This document shows positions 17,828 to 25,667 of a stretch of DNA of 64,000 bases, piece after piece. This DNA is from Nitrospira sp. Its GTDB lineage: Bacteria > Nitrospirota > Nitrospiria > Nitrospirales > Nitrospiraceae. The stretch spans positions 1-64,000 of the forward strand of contig JARFXO010000003.1 of NCBI GenBank assembly GCA_029194665.1, written 5' to 3'. The notes under the pieces are model-generated. The model did no database searches, was not told where the DNA came from, and worked only from the letters and a program-made list of their open reading frames with translations. Both the position numbers and the translations under genes were made by a program. How positions within the stretch are numbered: the first letter of the stretch is position 1; each line of letters starts with the position of its first letter.

Positions 17828-18208
17828 TTAGGCGGCTTTGCGGCTGTCGGTTAGAGCAAAAAGTTTGTCGGTTACTGCTATATTCGCTTTGATCTTCCGG
17901 GCGAGGGCCGTGCCTTTTGCACTGAGCTGCAGCTTGACGATCTGCCTATTCGAGTTGACCCGTGGCTTGCGTATCCATCCCTGTCTCTGAATAAGCTGGA
18001 CGGCCTTGACCGTTGAGAGATTCTGAAGACAGAGCGCCGCGGCGATCTCCATCACCTCGCATTGAGGATGCCGGTCAAGATAGAGCAACATACTTGCTTG
18101 GAGAGGAGAGACGCCAAGCGGATGCAAGCGATGACGGAAAAGACCCTGAAGCCGGAGCACAGTTTCGAGAGAGGAGGGCTTGCCGTTGTCACGTTGAGAT
18201 GAATTCAC
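17828..18208 (-). CDS. MarR-family transcriptional regulator
   Basis: A 126-residue winged helix-turn-helix protein. The recognition region LGVSPLQASMLLYLDRHPQ and CEVMEIAAALCLQNLSTVKA (about 32-70) and the wing with RKPRVNSNRQIVKLQLSAKG are typical of MarR proteins. It probably acts as a dimeric repressor or sensor. It contains Cys50 and Cys60 in the DNA-binding half, which might be redox-sensitive, though this is speculation. It stands alone with about 220 bases to the next gene, so its target is not obvious from context. Confidence 0.8.
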   Translation of the reverse strand: MNSSQRDNGKPSSLETVLRLQGLFRHRLHPLGVSPLQASMLLYLDRHPQCEVMEIAAALCLQNLSTVKAVQLIQRQGWIRKPRVNSNRQIVKLQLSAKGTALARKIKANIAVTDKLFALTDSRKAA

Positions 18209-18307
18209 AGAAGAAGTATAGCTGAAGATCGTAGAACCGGAAAGTGGTGGTGGCTCGCATCGAATGCATGAACAGCCGTGAGCGGGCCTCTGTCCCTCTG
18301 CAGAAAG

Positions 18308-18628
18308 CTACGAAAGATTTTTCTCTTCGACGGTGATGTCTCCCAACTTCGAAATCTGAATGCGCTTACCGGGATTCTTGAGGACCTTCGGGATCACCTT
18401 GTTTTCTACGAAATGCTGCAACTCTTCGCTAGACGTGTGGTCGGCTAAAAACTGTTCATTAAAGATCAAGTGCCAAGACTGCTTCTCGACGCTGTGGTGA
18501 AAGCCAAACGTCGGTCTGATATTCTGATTGAACTTGATGTCTACAAAGTGTTTTTCGAGACATTCTCGTATGGTCTGAATTGTATTTGGATCAATGCCAC
18601 ATTTATCACTGCCCATAGAGTGCTCCAT
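18308..18628 (-). CDS. Conserved-looking hypothetical protein
   Basis: A 106-residue soluble protein without a recognised domain. Residues 15-30 (NTIQTIRECLEKHFVD) predict an amphipathic helix, and the middle is rich in aromatic residues and His (FGFHHSVEKQSWHLIFNEQF). There is no signal peptide or membrane helix. Codon use looks like real coding sequence. It lies between the MarR gene and a 78-residue hypothetical gene, all on the minus strand. The function is unknown. Confidence 0.55.
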   Translation of the reverse strand: MEHSMGSDKCGIDPNTIQTIRECLEKHFVDIKFNQNIRPTFGFHHSVEKQSWHLIFNEQFLADHTSSEELQHFVENKVIPKVLKNPGKRIQISKLGDITVEEKNLS

Positions 18629-18759
18629 AGGTGAGTGTGAAAGAAAAGTTTACGAAAATACCTTTCGCAGCTCTAGCGATTTTGGAGGTTCGGCCAAGAC
18701 AAGATTCGTGTGGTGGTCACTTGCCTTTCGGTGGCGCCACGCCGACCCACACGTCTGCT

Positions 18760-18996
18760 TTATCCCACCGAGGAGCCGGGAATCTTGCCATCAATGATTA
18801 GTTGGCCATAGACAAGGCATTGGGCCGTGGCTTCGGCCTCCGTCGCATACCGACCAGTCTTCACGAAATGCCGACTGTCCTCCTCGTCGTCAACCGCCCA
18901 TGAAATGAAGACATTCAATTCCCATTGGCCGGTATCGACGAGCTGCCGAGGCGCAGGTTGAATGGTGAACCCCTTATAAGTCACCGCCTGGGTCAT
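18760..18996 (-). CDS. Small CV_2116-like hypothetical protein
   Basis: A 78-residue protein. The start YKGFTIQPAPRQLVDTGQW and the end ATAQCLVYGQLIIDGKIPG match the pattern I remember for CV_2116-type small domains, where a YKGF strand is followed by a helix and a G(R/Q)xIIDG end. No catalytic residues are evident. It is likely cytoplasmic. It lies 120 bases downstream of tRNA-Ser on the same strand. The function is unknown and the family recall is tentative. Confidence 0.6.
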   Translation of the reverse strand: MTQAVTYKGFTIQPAPRQLVDTGQWELNVFISWAVDDEEDSRHFVKTGRYATEAEATAQCLVYGQLIIDGKIPGSSVG

Positions 18997-19116
18997 TTGC
19001 TGTTAGCCCTTATCTAACGACTTCCCCGTCGGCAGCTCGCCCTTCTTTTCAAGCGGTGGCACTAGAGGGTCTTGTGTGAGAAAGTCCTATAGATTCTGAA
19101 TCACTCAATTGATATA

Positions 19117-19206
19117 TGGCGGAGGGGGCGAGATTTGAACTCGCGGATGAGTTACCCCATCTCCGGTTTTCAAGACCGGCACGTTCGGCCGCTCCGTCAC
19201 CCCTCC
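19117..19206 (-). tRNA. tRNA-Ser (anticodon UGA), CCA encoded
   Basis: Read on the minus strand, the 7-bp acceptor GGAGGGG pairs with CCCCTCC, the anticodon stem CCGGT/ACCGG encloses loop CTTGAAA (anticodon TGA), and a long class II variable arm (GATGGGGTAACTCATC) precedes the T arm. The CCA is encoded. It lies 66 bases downstream of serS in the same direction, so the tRNA and its own synthetase may share a transcript. Confidence 0.95.
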
Positions 19207-19272
19207 AAACAGAACTTGTTCGACCTGGAGCGCTTACGATTGAGCGCGACAGGATAATACCACATTAGAATT

Positions 19273-20559
19273 CTATCCCTTTTCTATCCGTTCCATTCCT
19301 CCCATATACGGCCTCAGCACCGAAGGTATCTCAACCGAGCCGTCAGGCTGCTGGAAATTTTCCAAGATGGCCACCAAGGTTCGCCCGACGGCCAGTCCGG
19401 AACCATTGAGCGTGTGCACAAAGTCCGTCTTTGCCTCTTTCTTTCCCCCGGTTGGGCGATACTTGATGCTCGCTCGCCTGGCTTGAAAAGATTCGAAATT
19501 ACTACAGGACGAAATCTCCCGGTATTGTTGCTGAGACGGCAGCCACACCTCAAGGTCATAGGTCTTCGCCGCAGAAAATCCCATATCACCGGTACAGAGT
19601 GTGATAACGCGATAGGGAAGGTTCAATCCCTGCAAGATCGATTCGGCATGGCCCGTCAGCCGCTCCAGCTCTTCGTACGAACGATCCGGTGTCGTAAATG
19701 ACACAAGCTCTACTTTGTTGAATTGGTGAAGCCGAATGAGTCCTCTCGTGTCCTTTCCATATGACCCTGCCTCTCGTCTGAAGCAAGGAGTATAGGCTGT
19801 GTAGCGGAGCGGTAAGTGGTCTCCACCTAGGATCTCCTCACGATGCAGGTTCGTCACCGGCACTTCTGCGGTCGGGATCAAGAAATAGTCTTCGTCCTTC
19901 ATACGAAAGAGATCTTCTTCGAACTTGGGAAGCTGACCGGTTCCCGTCATCGATGAACGATTCACCATGAAAGGAGGAATCACCTCTCGATATCCATGTT
20001 GGGTTGTGTGTAGATCAAGCATGTAGTTGATCAGCGCTCGTTCCAGCCTAGCACCTGCCCCGGTCAGGACGGAAAACCTGGCTCCTGCAATCTTCGCGGC
20101 TCGATCGAAATCCAAGATTCCGAGGTTCTCTCCGATTTCCCAATGAGGTTTGGGAGGGCTTGAAAAAGACGGTATGGTACCCCATCGACGGACCTCGACG
20201 TTTTCTGATGCATCAGCCCCTACCGGGACCGAGGCATGTGGGAGATTGGGGATGCGAAGCGCAAGGTCACTCAGCGCCTCCTCGACTGTTCGGAGTGTTC
20301 CCTCGCTGTCCTTGATGCGATCACCCAGTCGCTTCATCGCCGCCATGGCTTCTTCAGCCGGTTCTTTGGCTCGACGCAGGCGAGCAACCTCTTCCGAGCC
20401 CTTATTGAGCTCGTACCTCAATTGCTCGACCTTCGTCGTAACCGCTCGCCGTTCTTCGCTCAATGTTTGGAGATCAGCCCACGGAACATCGTTCCCGCGT
20501 CGTCCGAGAGAGGTGCGGATATGGTCGAGGTTTTCGCGCAGATATTTCAGATCGTACAA
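19273..20559 (-). CDS. serS: Seryl-tRNA synthetase
   Basis: A full-length class II synthetase (428 residues) that charges tRNA-Ser. The N-terminal coiled-coil arm (about 30-105) is visible as charged heptads with [17 protein letters not shown]. The catalytic domain has motif 2 ([20 protein letters not shown]) and motif 3 ([19 protein letters not shown]), plus the [15 protein letters not shown] region. The end, [14 protein letters not shown], is typical. It is followed by tRNA-Ser(UGA) on the same strand. No T-box or other leader was recognised upstream. Confidence 0.97.
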   Translation of the reverse strand: MYDLKYLRENLDHIRTSLGRRGNDVPWADLQTLSEERRAVTTKVEQLRYELNKGSEEVARLRRAKEPAEEAMAAMKRLGDRIKDSEGTLRTVEEALSDLALRIPNLPHASVPVGADASENVEVRRWGTIPSFSSPPKPHWEIGENLGILDFDRAAKIAGARFSVLTGAGARLERALINYMLDLHTTQHGYREVIPPFMVNRSSMTGTGQLPKFEEDLFRMKDEDYFLIPTAEVPVTNLHREEILGGDHLPLRYTAYTPCFRREAGSYGKDTRGLIRLHQFNKVELVSFTTPDRSYEELERLTGHAESILQGLNLPYRVITLCTGDMGFSAAKTYDLEVWLPSQQQYREISSCSNFESFQARRASIKYRPTGGKKEAKTDFVHTLNGSGLAVGRTLVAILENFQQPDGSVEIPSVLRPYMGGMERIEKG

Positions 20560-20763
20560 GGGTCACACTTCACGAAGGCGGTTGGAATCTAGCACCTGGG
20601 TCGAGGAGAGTCAATGAAACGACCGGTGACAACTCGAGGCAGCCGGACGTGGACGAAGCCTTTCGATCCTTGCGTCTATTGCATTTCCCACTGATGGCCC
20701 ATCAAACCCACGCGAACGCGACGCCTGGTGGGATCGTCCTGTGGTTTGCCGTCGCGCAGCTGT

Positions 20764-21744
20764 TCATCCGCGCGGCGCAGACTCACTGAGTTCCTTCAAG
20801 AGAAAATCTCGAACCTTTTCGCGCGCGTCTCGCGAAGGCTGTCCCGCCTCGCCTTGCTCTCTCCACGAACCGACCAATGTGCTGTGAGCCTTGGCCGGCT
20901 TTCCGTTCATCCGATACTCGATTTCTCCATCGAATCGAAACCGGTCAGGGAAACGCTTCCGCAACGTGTTCATTTTATCGGGATGCGAGATGCAGTCAGT
21001 TTGGAACCTCAATCCGAAAATCTTGGCCCTGCTGCGTTCAGCGTGAGCGATATCTTCTGGAGAAATACCAAGAGACTTGTGGTCGGCATCCGTGTACCAC
21101 CAGAAACGGAGGGGGAGGGCAGGCTGCGCCACCACCACGGCAGCGACCCGTGGGTGATCAAGCAGGGCGACAGGGATCGAGCCGGTCAGACAGTTGCCAA
21201 TGATGCCGATGGACTGTTGCGTATGCCGTTCTCCGAGCTTCTGCACCACCCCTCGCAGCCAGTTTACGATGGGAGCGCTTCGCTGAGAGGGGACGCCCCA
21301 TTCACCGCCGGGGAAAAACTCCATTGATCCTCGGAACCAATAGGCCGACAAGCCCTTCGTAAGGGAAAACTTGCCTTTCTCGCCGAATAGCAGCGGCGCA
21401 TATATAGTGAAGTCCTTCGAGAGTTCCTCGGCGTAGGCCAGTGTCCCAGGAGACAGGCCGGTCAACTCATGGAGCAGAAGCACCGGAGGCTTGCCGGTAC
21501 CGTCATTCAGACAGAACACCGAATGGGTGATCCTTCCATGCGAGAAGGGTTCGCCGAAACACTCGACCCAATTCCGAGCAGGCGCACCTTCTTCTTTTGT
21601 GTGCGGCGCGCACATCCCCAACTGTGTTGCTCCACAGCCTGCCTGAAACAGAAGTAGCGTGGTGATGATGGTTCGTAAGCACGAGAGCCGTGGTTTGCCC
21701 GTCTCGCATTTCCGGTGCAATGTGTTGCAGTTCCTGACGTGCAT
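20764..21744 (-). CDS. Dienelactone hydrolase-family lipoprotein
   Basis: An alpha/beta hydrolase of about 327 residues. A lipoprotein signal (IITTLLLFQAGC) precedes the catalytic domain. Key motifs are LLLHELTGLSP, the nucleophile elbow GNCLTGS (Cys as in dienelactone hydrolases), the acidic segment FQTDCISHPDK and a late His in KAHSTLVGSWREQGE. It probably hydrolyses an ester or lactone at the periplasmic face. The start is uncertain: the frame is open to 22014, but this would overlap the divergent kinase-like gene, and the ATG at 21744 gives a long n-region; a TTG at 21720 is also possible. Confidence 0.75.
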   Translation of the reverse strand: MHVRNCNTLHRKCETGKPRLSCLRTIITTLLLFQAGCGATQLGMCAPHTKEEGAPARNWVECFGEPFSHGRITHSVFCLNDGTGKPPVLLLHELTGLSPGTLAYAEELSKDFTIYAPLLFGEKGKFSLTKGLSAYWFRGSMEFFPGGEWGVPSQRSAPIVNWLRGVVQKLGERHTQQSIGIIGNCLTGSIPVALLDHPRVAAVVVAQPALPLRFWWYTDADHKSLGISPEDIAHAERSRAKIFGLRFQTDCISHPDKMNTLRKRFPDRFRFDGEIEYRMNGKPAKAHSTLVGSWREQGEAGQPSRDAREKVRDFLLKELSESAPRG

Positions 21745-21874
21745 ACCGTGAAGCAAACCAGCGGAAGATTGCCCGCGTCCGAGGACCGGTGCAAGGCCCC
21801 CTTGTCTGTTCGGCCGCACATCCTGTGATAGGTCCATTTTGAAATGGATGTCCCTGTGTGTTAGTCTCCGCCTC

Positions 21875-22990
21875 ATGCAGGAAGATGATCTCTCAATTCC
21901 TTCGACGCCGGAGTCTATCACCACGGCTTGGCTCACGACGATGCTGCGGCGTGCCGGCGTGCTCGACCGGGCCGCAGTGGTGGGGATCACTGTGACGCCG
22001 GTTGCCGGAGGCAATGGGTTTGTCGGGCAAACAGCCCGCCTTCAGGTCGCGTATGATGCGCCAGAAAGCAGCGCTCCCGCCACCGTCTTTGTCAAATTGT
22101 CCTCAGCGGATCCCGCTGTCAGGCAGCAACTGCGCAGAGTGGGAATCTACGAGATCGAGGCAGGTTTTTATCGAGACGTGGCTCTGCAGCCGGCCTTCCC
22201 TATACGCGTGCCCCGTCCGTACCTGAGTCGGTATGACGAAGGCACGAGTGCAAGTGTGCTGTTGCTGGAAGATCTCAATTCGGTGGAGTTCGGCGACAAT
22301 CTCACTGGTTGTTCCGCAACGGACGCTCAGATTGCTGTGAGGCAGCTCGGTCTCTTGCATGCTCACTATTGGGGCGCCCCTCTCCTTAACTCCCTCTCAT
22401 GGTTGCGTGCCCTGACCGATGAGGCTCAGGCAAGAGCGGCTATTTACCAGGCGATGTTGCCCCGCTTCGAACAACGGTGCGCTGGATTTCTGACGCCAGG
22501 TTTACGTGAAGCCGCACGAAGATTCGCGTTGGTTTTTCCGGAATATTCTCAACAGTGCTCAACTGGTCCTCAGACACTCACGCACGGCGACTTCCGAGCC
22601 GACAATTTGGCATTTGCCCACACAGGCGAGGGACGAGGCGTGACCGTATTTGATTGGCAGGTGGTACGGCGCTCTCGCGGCCCGCGCGACCTTGCCTATT
22701 TTCTATCAGGTTCACTGTCGGTGGAGCAGCGTCGGACTCTGGAGGAGTCGCTGCTGGGGTTGTATCATGAGACACTGAAAGCGAACGGCGTGGAAGGGTA
22801 TTCGACTAGAGACCTCCGCCGTGACGTTCAGGTCGGGCTCGGCGCTCCGTTGACGACATGGGTGATTGCCGCTGGCATGCTCGACTTCTCTAGTGAACGA
22901 GGGACCGACTTGTTGAAGCGAGTGTGCGAGCGGCTTGGCGCATCGCTGGAGGATCATCAGTTTATGAGCTATCTCGACGAACTTGCCTGA
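21875..22990 (+). CDS. APH-fold phosphotransferase (aminoglycoside/choline kinase-like)
   Basis: A 371-residue small-molecule kinase-like protein. The N-lobe has the nucleotide loop PVAGGNGFVGQTARLQV and the strand Lys in TVFVKLSS. The C-lobe has the Brenner motif LTHGDFRADNLAF (catalytic Asp) and the metal-binding VFDWQVV. This arrangement matches the ecdysteroid kinase-like/aminoglycoside phosphotransferase superfamily. It is cytoplasmic. The ATG at 21875 avoids overlap with the divergent hydrolase. A methyltransferase gene follows 24 bases later on the same strand, so the two may act on one small molecule. The substrate is unknown. Confidence 0.82.
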   Translation: MQEDDLSIPSTPESITTAWLTTMLRRAGVLDRAAVVGITVTPVAGGNGFVGQTARLQVAYDAPESSAPATVFVKLSSADPAVRQQLRRVGIYEIEAGFYRDVALQPAFPIRVPRPYLSRYDEGTSASVLLLEDLNSVEFGDNLTGCSATDAQIAVRQLGLLHAHYWGAPLLNSLSWLRALTDEAQARAAIYQAMLPRFEQRCAGFLTPGLREAARRFALVFPEYSQQCSTGPQTLTHGDFRADNLAFAHTGEGRGVTVFDWQVVRRSRGPRDLAYFLSGSLSVEQRRTLEESLLGLYHETLKANGVEGYSTRDLRRDVQVGLGAPLTTWVIAAGMLDFSSERGTDLLKRVCERLGASLEDHQFMSYLDELA

Positions 22991-23014
22991 CATGGCACTG
23001 ATTCAATCGGCAAC

Positions 23015-23824
23015 ATGGCCTTGACGCAACACGAAACCTATTCAGCGGGCTACGATCCGTTGGTGTTGCGAGGACTGGCCATGCGAAGCGCGACTCGCGA
23101 GGCCTCGTTTTTTGTGCCGTATCTCACTCCCGCCATGCATGTGTTGGATTGTGGATGTGGGCCGGGCGGAATCACGGTCACACTTGCGGCATTGGTCCCG
23201 CAGGGACGAGTTGTTGGAGTTGATATTGAAGCCCGCCAGCTCGACATGGGCCGCCGAGAGGCGCAACAGCGTGGGATCGGGAACATCGAGTTCCAGCATG
23301 CCAGTCTGTATGCACTTCCGTTCGAGGACGAAACCTTCGACGCGGTCCTGGCTCACGCCGTTCTGTATCATCTCGCCGAGCCGATGAAGGCCTTGCGGGA
23401 ACTGTGGCGCGTTCTCAAGCCGGGAGGGGTCATCGGCCTACGCGATGCGGATTTCGACGGCGATGTGTATTATCCATTCCATGAGGATGTCGAGCGATTG
23501 TGGAAGTTGACGATGCGGGTGATCGAATACAACGGCGGCGATGTACGGTTCGGCCGAAAACAGCGCAGGCTATTGCGCGAAGTCGGATTTCAGAACATAG
23601 TCGCCTCGGCGTCGTCCGATGTCTTTGGCACACCGAAGATGACCGCAGGCTTCAGTCGTTACTTCGGCGGTGTTTTTCTCGAACAGCATCGTAAGCTGAT
23701 TCTGGAGGAACAGTGGGCGACCGAGTCGGAGCTCACTGCCATGCAGAACGCTCTGCTGACGTGGGGTGGAGATCCCGATGCTTTCCATGCCCGCTGCCGC
23801 TGTGAGGCGGTGGGGTGGAAGTGA
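23015..23824 (+). CDS. SAM-dependent class I methyltransferase
   Basis: A 269-residue methyltransferase. Motif I is HVLDCGCGPGGITVTLA, the acidic residue after strand 2 is in VVGVDIEARQLDM, and the post-motif segment is LPFEDETFDAVLAHAVLYHL, all of Methyltransf_11/UbiE type. The C-terminal part (about 180-269) is helical and may cover the substrate. It is probably in an operon with the upstream APH-fold kinase. The family is certain; the acceptor molecule is not. Confidence 0.9.
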   Translation: MALTQHETYSAGYDPLVLRGLAMRSATREASFFVPYLTPAMHVLDCGCGPGGITVTLAALVPQGRVVGVDIEARQLDMGRREAQQRGIGNIEFQHASLYALPFEDETFDAVLAHAVLYHLAEPMKALRELWRVLKPGGVIGLRDADFDGDVYYPFHEDVERLWKLTMRVIEYNGGDVRFGRKQRRLLREVGFQNIVASASSDVFGTPKMTAGFSRYFGGVFLEQHRKLILEEQWATESELTAMQNALLTWGGDPDAFHARCRCEAVGWK

Positions 23825-23846
23825 GCCTGCCTTCCAGATGACCTCC

Positions 23847-24242
23847 TTAGTTGGACTTCAGAGCAAATGAGGCCTCGGCCAACACGTCCTTGGCGTCGTA
23901 GAGGTTCGCAACCCCGACGGGCTTTTGACCTTTGTACAGCGTCACCGTCATAGCCGTCCGACGCGAGTAGCCAAGTACGTCGGCGCGCTGAGCCAGGTGA
24001 AAAAAGTCATACCCCTCGCGGAGGGTCAGCTCCGCGCAGCGTCGACGCAGATAGCGGTCAAGCTGTTCTTGCGAGGTGAAGGCGCTCACCCGGTATTCCA
24101 CCCGATAGACGGTCTCCTGGAGCTGCTCGATCTCATCCTTCTCCGCCTCGCCCAGCGACGTATAGCGTCCGGTCGCACAGCCGGCAAGAGACACGGTCAG
24201 GATCACCATCGTCGCTCTTGTCTTCCAAAGCTTGGGCCACAT
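23847..24242 (-). CDS. Small CC0125/CC1285-like lipoprotein
   Basis: A 131-residue protein with a lipoprotein signal (MVILTVSLAGC, Cys at 22). The remainder contains YRVEYRVSAFTSQEQLDRYL and RRCAELTLREGYDFF, which match the CC0125/CC1285 lipoprotein family pattern, where a YxV strand is followed by a helix and a CAEL segment. It is probably tethered to the outer or inner membrane. It is convergent with the methyltransferase gene, 22 bases apart. The function is unknown. Confidence 0.7.
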   Translation of the reverse strand: MWPKLWKTRATMVILTVSLAGCATGRYTSLGEAEKDEIEQLQETVYRVEYRVSAFTSQEQLDRYLRRRCAELTLREGYDFFHLAQRADVLGYSRRTAMTVTLYKGQKPVGVANLYDAKDVLAEASFALKSN

Positions 24243-24633
24243 CGAAGGTGGCCATCCTAGCGGGGCGAGCCAACGAGATCAACAGCAGCCTCGCATTTTG
24301 CCTTTGCTTCATCAGGAGTCGCGCGAATCCGGATGGAAATCGAGGAATAAGACCGTCAGGAACAAGGGGAAGTACCCGCAATCCGCTCGTCTACCCGTCA
24401 CCGTAGACTTTCATTCAATCCCGCTTAGTGTCGGTGATATGACGGTCCGTTCCTTCTGTACAGTGCGAAATGGTAGCAGGGGTACATCTGGTTATGTGCT
24501 TCGAACACCCGCAGTGTCATAATTTGGTGAGACACGGAACAAGCCCTGACCCTCATTTCAGGTGCTCAGAGTTCTGGGTGATGCACGGTTCAAGCCCCCA
24601 CTCCACATTTTCCGATCGCCACCCCAAACGGTG
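24243..24633. other. Intergenic region, no gene recognised
   Basis: These 391 bases lie between the lipoprotein gene and the 3' end of the caspase operon. The promoter for the lipoprotein gene should lie here. I saw no RNA gene, repeat or coding frame that I could support. Confidence 0.45.
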
Positions 24634-25470
24634 TCAGACCGTGAACGGCGTCTGCGCGATGAACTTCGGGTTCGACGCGCCGCTCTGGAAGAAAGCCGGT
24701 CTTTGGCTCTCGGGCATCTTCGTGACGATCGCCTTGTGCAATGCCCTGTAGGAACCCTCGAATGTTCCGTCTCCCCAAACGCTCTTGAGGGTTCCAGTGA
24801 AGAGGCCGTTGAAGTTGCCATCTAGAGACGTCTGATTGTCCTGACAGCCTGAGATCAGCAGCACCGAGGCTCTTGGTGCTGAAGGTGCCGGTCTCATTAG
24901 GACCTTGTCGTAAGCCTTCTTCTGTGCGTAATAAGCCCCCAGCAGGTACGCCGCCGGCATCATACGAATGGCGACACCGTCAGCATTACGCAGCACCTGC
25001 GCAGCCGCGTCAAACGTGGTATTGTCGGCCTTCCTCTCAATAGCTCTCGTTGCAGTGCCGCTATGGCAACTGTCGGATAGTACTAGGACGCGAACGCCGG
25101 ACTTGAAAGCGCATAGGGCCGAATTCAGTTCGTCATCGACTAACTCGCCGTCGTAAAGGCACCAGGTCTCATCTTGATTGTCATCTTCGTCGCCATTCAG
25201 GTCGGGGAGTTGGCCGCCGTGGCCAGAGTACGTGAGGAAAAAGATATCTCCAGACACGAGTTTGCTTGCAGCAGATTTGATGACGGGCAGCACGTTGTCT
25301 CGCGTTCCGGCTCTCGTTAGTAGCTTAGTGGTTCCGAAGCCTCGGTTCTTTGCGAGTGCTTCCATGTCGTTTGCATCCGCCTCACAGGCGTTTAGTTTCC
25401 CACTCCAGCCGCCATAGGCGGCTGCAGAAACCGAGTTCAATCCGATATGAAGTGAGATTCCGTTAGTCAT
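24634..25470 (-). CDS. Metacaspase-type caspase-family peptidase (second of operon)
   Basis: A 278-residue protein that is essentially one C14 peptidase domain. The catalytic dyad is intact: His84 in LTYSGHGGQ and Cys135 in LSDSCHSGTA. The acidic segment PDLNGDEDDNQDETWCLYDG between them is typical of type I metacaspases, which often need calcium and cut after Arg or Lys. There is no signal peptide or prodomain. Its ATG overlaps the stop codon of the upstream 66-residue gene as ATGA, and AGGAGGT precedes it. It is the last gene of a five-gene operon with a TPR protein and another caspase. The protein target is unknown. Confidence 0.9.
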   Translation of the reverse strand: MTNGISLHIGLNSVSAAAYGGWSGKLNACEADANDMEALAKNRGFGTTKLLTRAGTRDNVLPVIKSAASKLVSGDIFFLTYSGHGGQLPDLNGDEDDNQDETWCLYDGELVDDELNSALCAFKSGVRVLVLSDSCHSGTATRAIERKADNTTFDAAAQVLRNADGVAIRMMPAAYLLGAYYAQKKAYDKVLMRPAPSAPRASVLLISGCQDNQTSLDGNFNGLFTGTLKSVWGDGTFEGSYRALHKAIVTKMPESQRPAFFQSGASNPKFIAQTPFTV

Positions 25471-25667
25471 GTTGCACCTCCTGGAATTAGTGATGAAGGG
25501 TTAATTGTGACCCACTTCGCGTAGGGCACCAGTATGTCTTCCCATTTCGGTGACCACGAAGGCAGGCAGAATGTTCGGTTAGCCATCCAGTTGATGGTTG
25601 CACAGAGTGAGATCGTCGACGACAGTGCAGCGGAAGCGGTCAAGAAATTTGGATCCTGAGAGTTCAC
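25467..25667 (-). CDS. 66-residue protein coupled to TPR and caspase genes
   Basis: This small gene fills the space between the TPR and second caspase genes exactly. Its GTG start overlaps the TPR stop (GTGA) and its TGA stop overlaps the caspase ATG (ATGA). Both four-base overlaps argue that it is translated, or at least that ribosomes pass through it. The product is uncharged and rich in Ser, Ala, Thr, Trp and Pro, without a known domain; residues 9-30 might form a weak hydrophobic helix. It could be a small regulator or inhibitor of the peptidase, or simply a spacer frame. No homologue is recognised. Confidence 0.5.
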   Translation of the reverse strand: MNSQDPNFLTASAALSSTISLCATINWMANRTFCLPSWSPKWEDILVPYAKWVTINPSSLIPGGAT

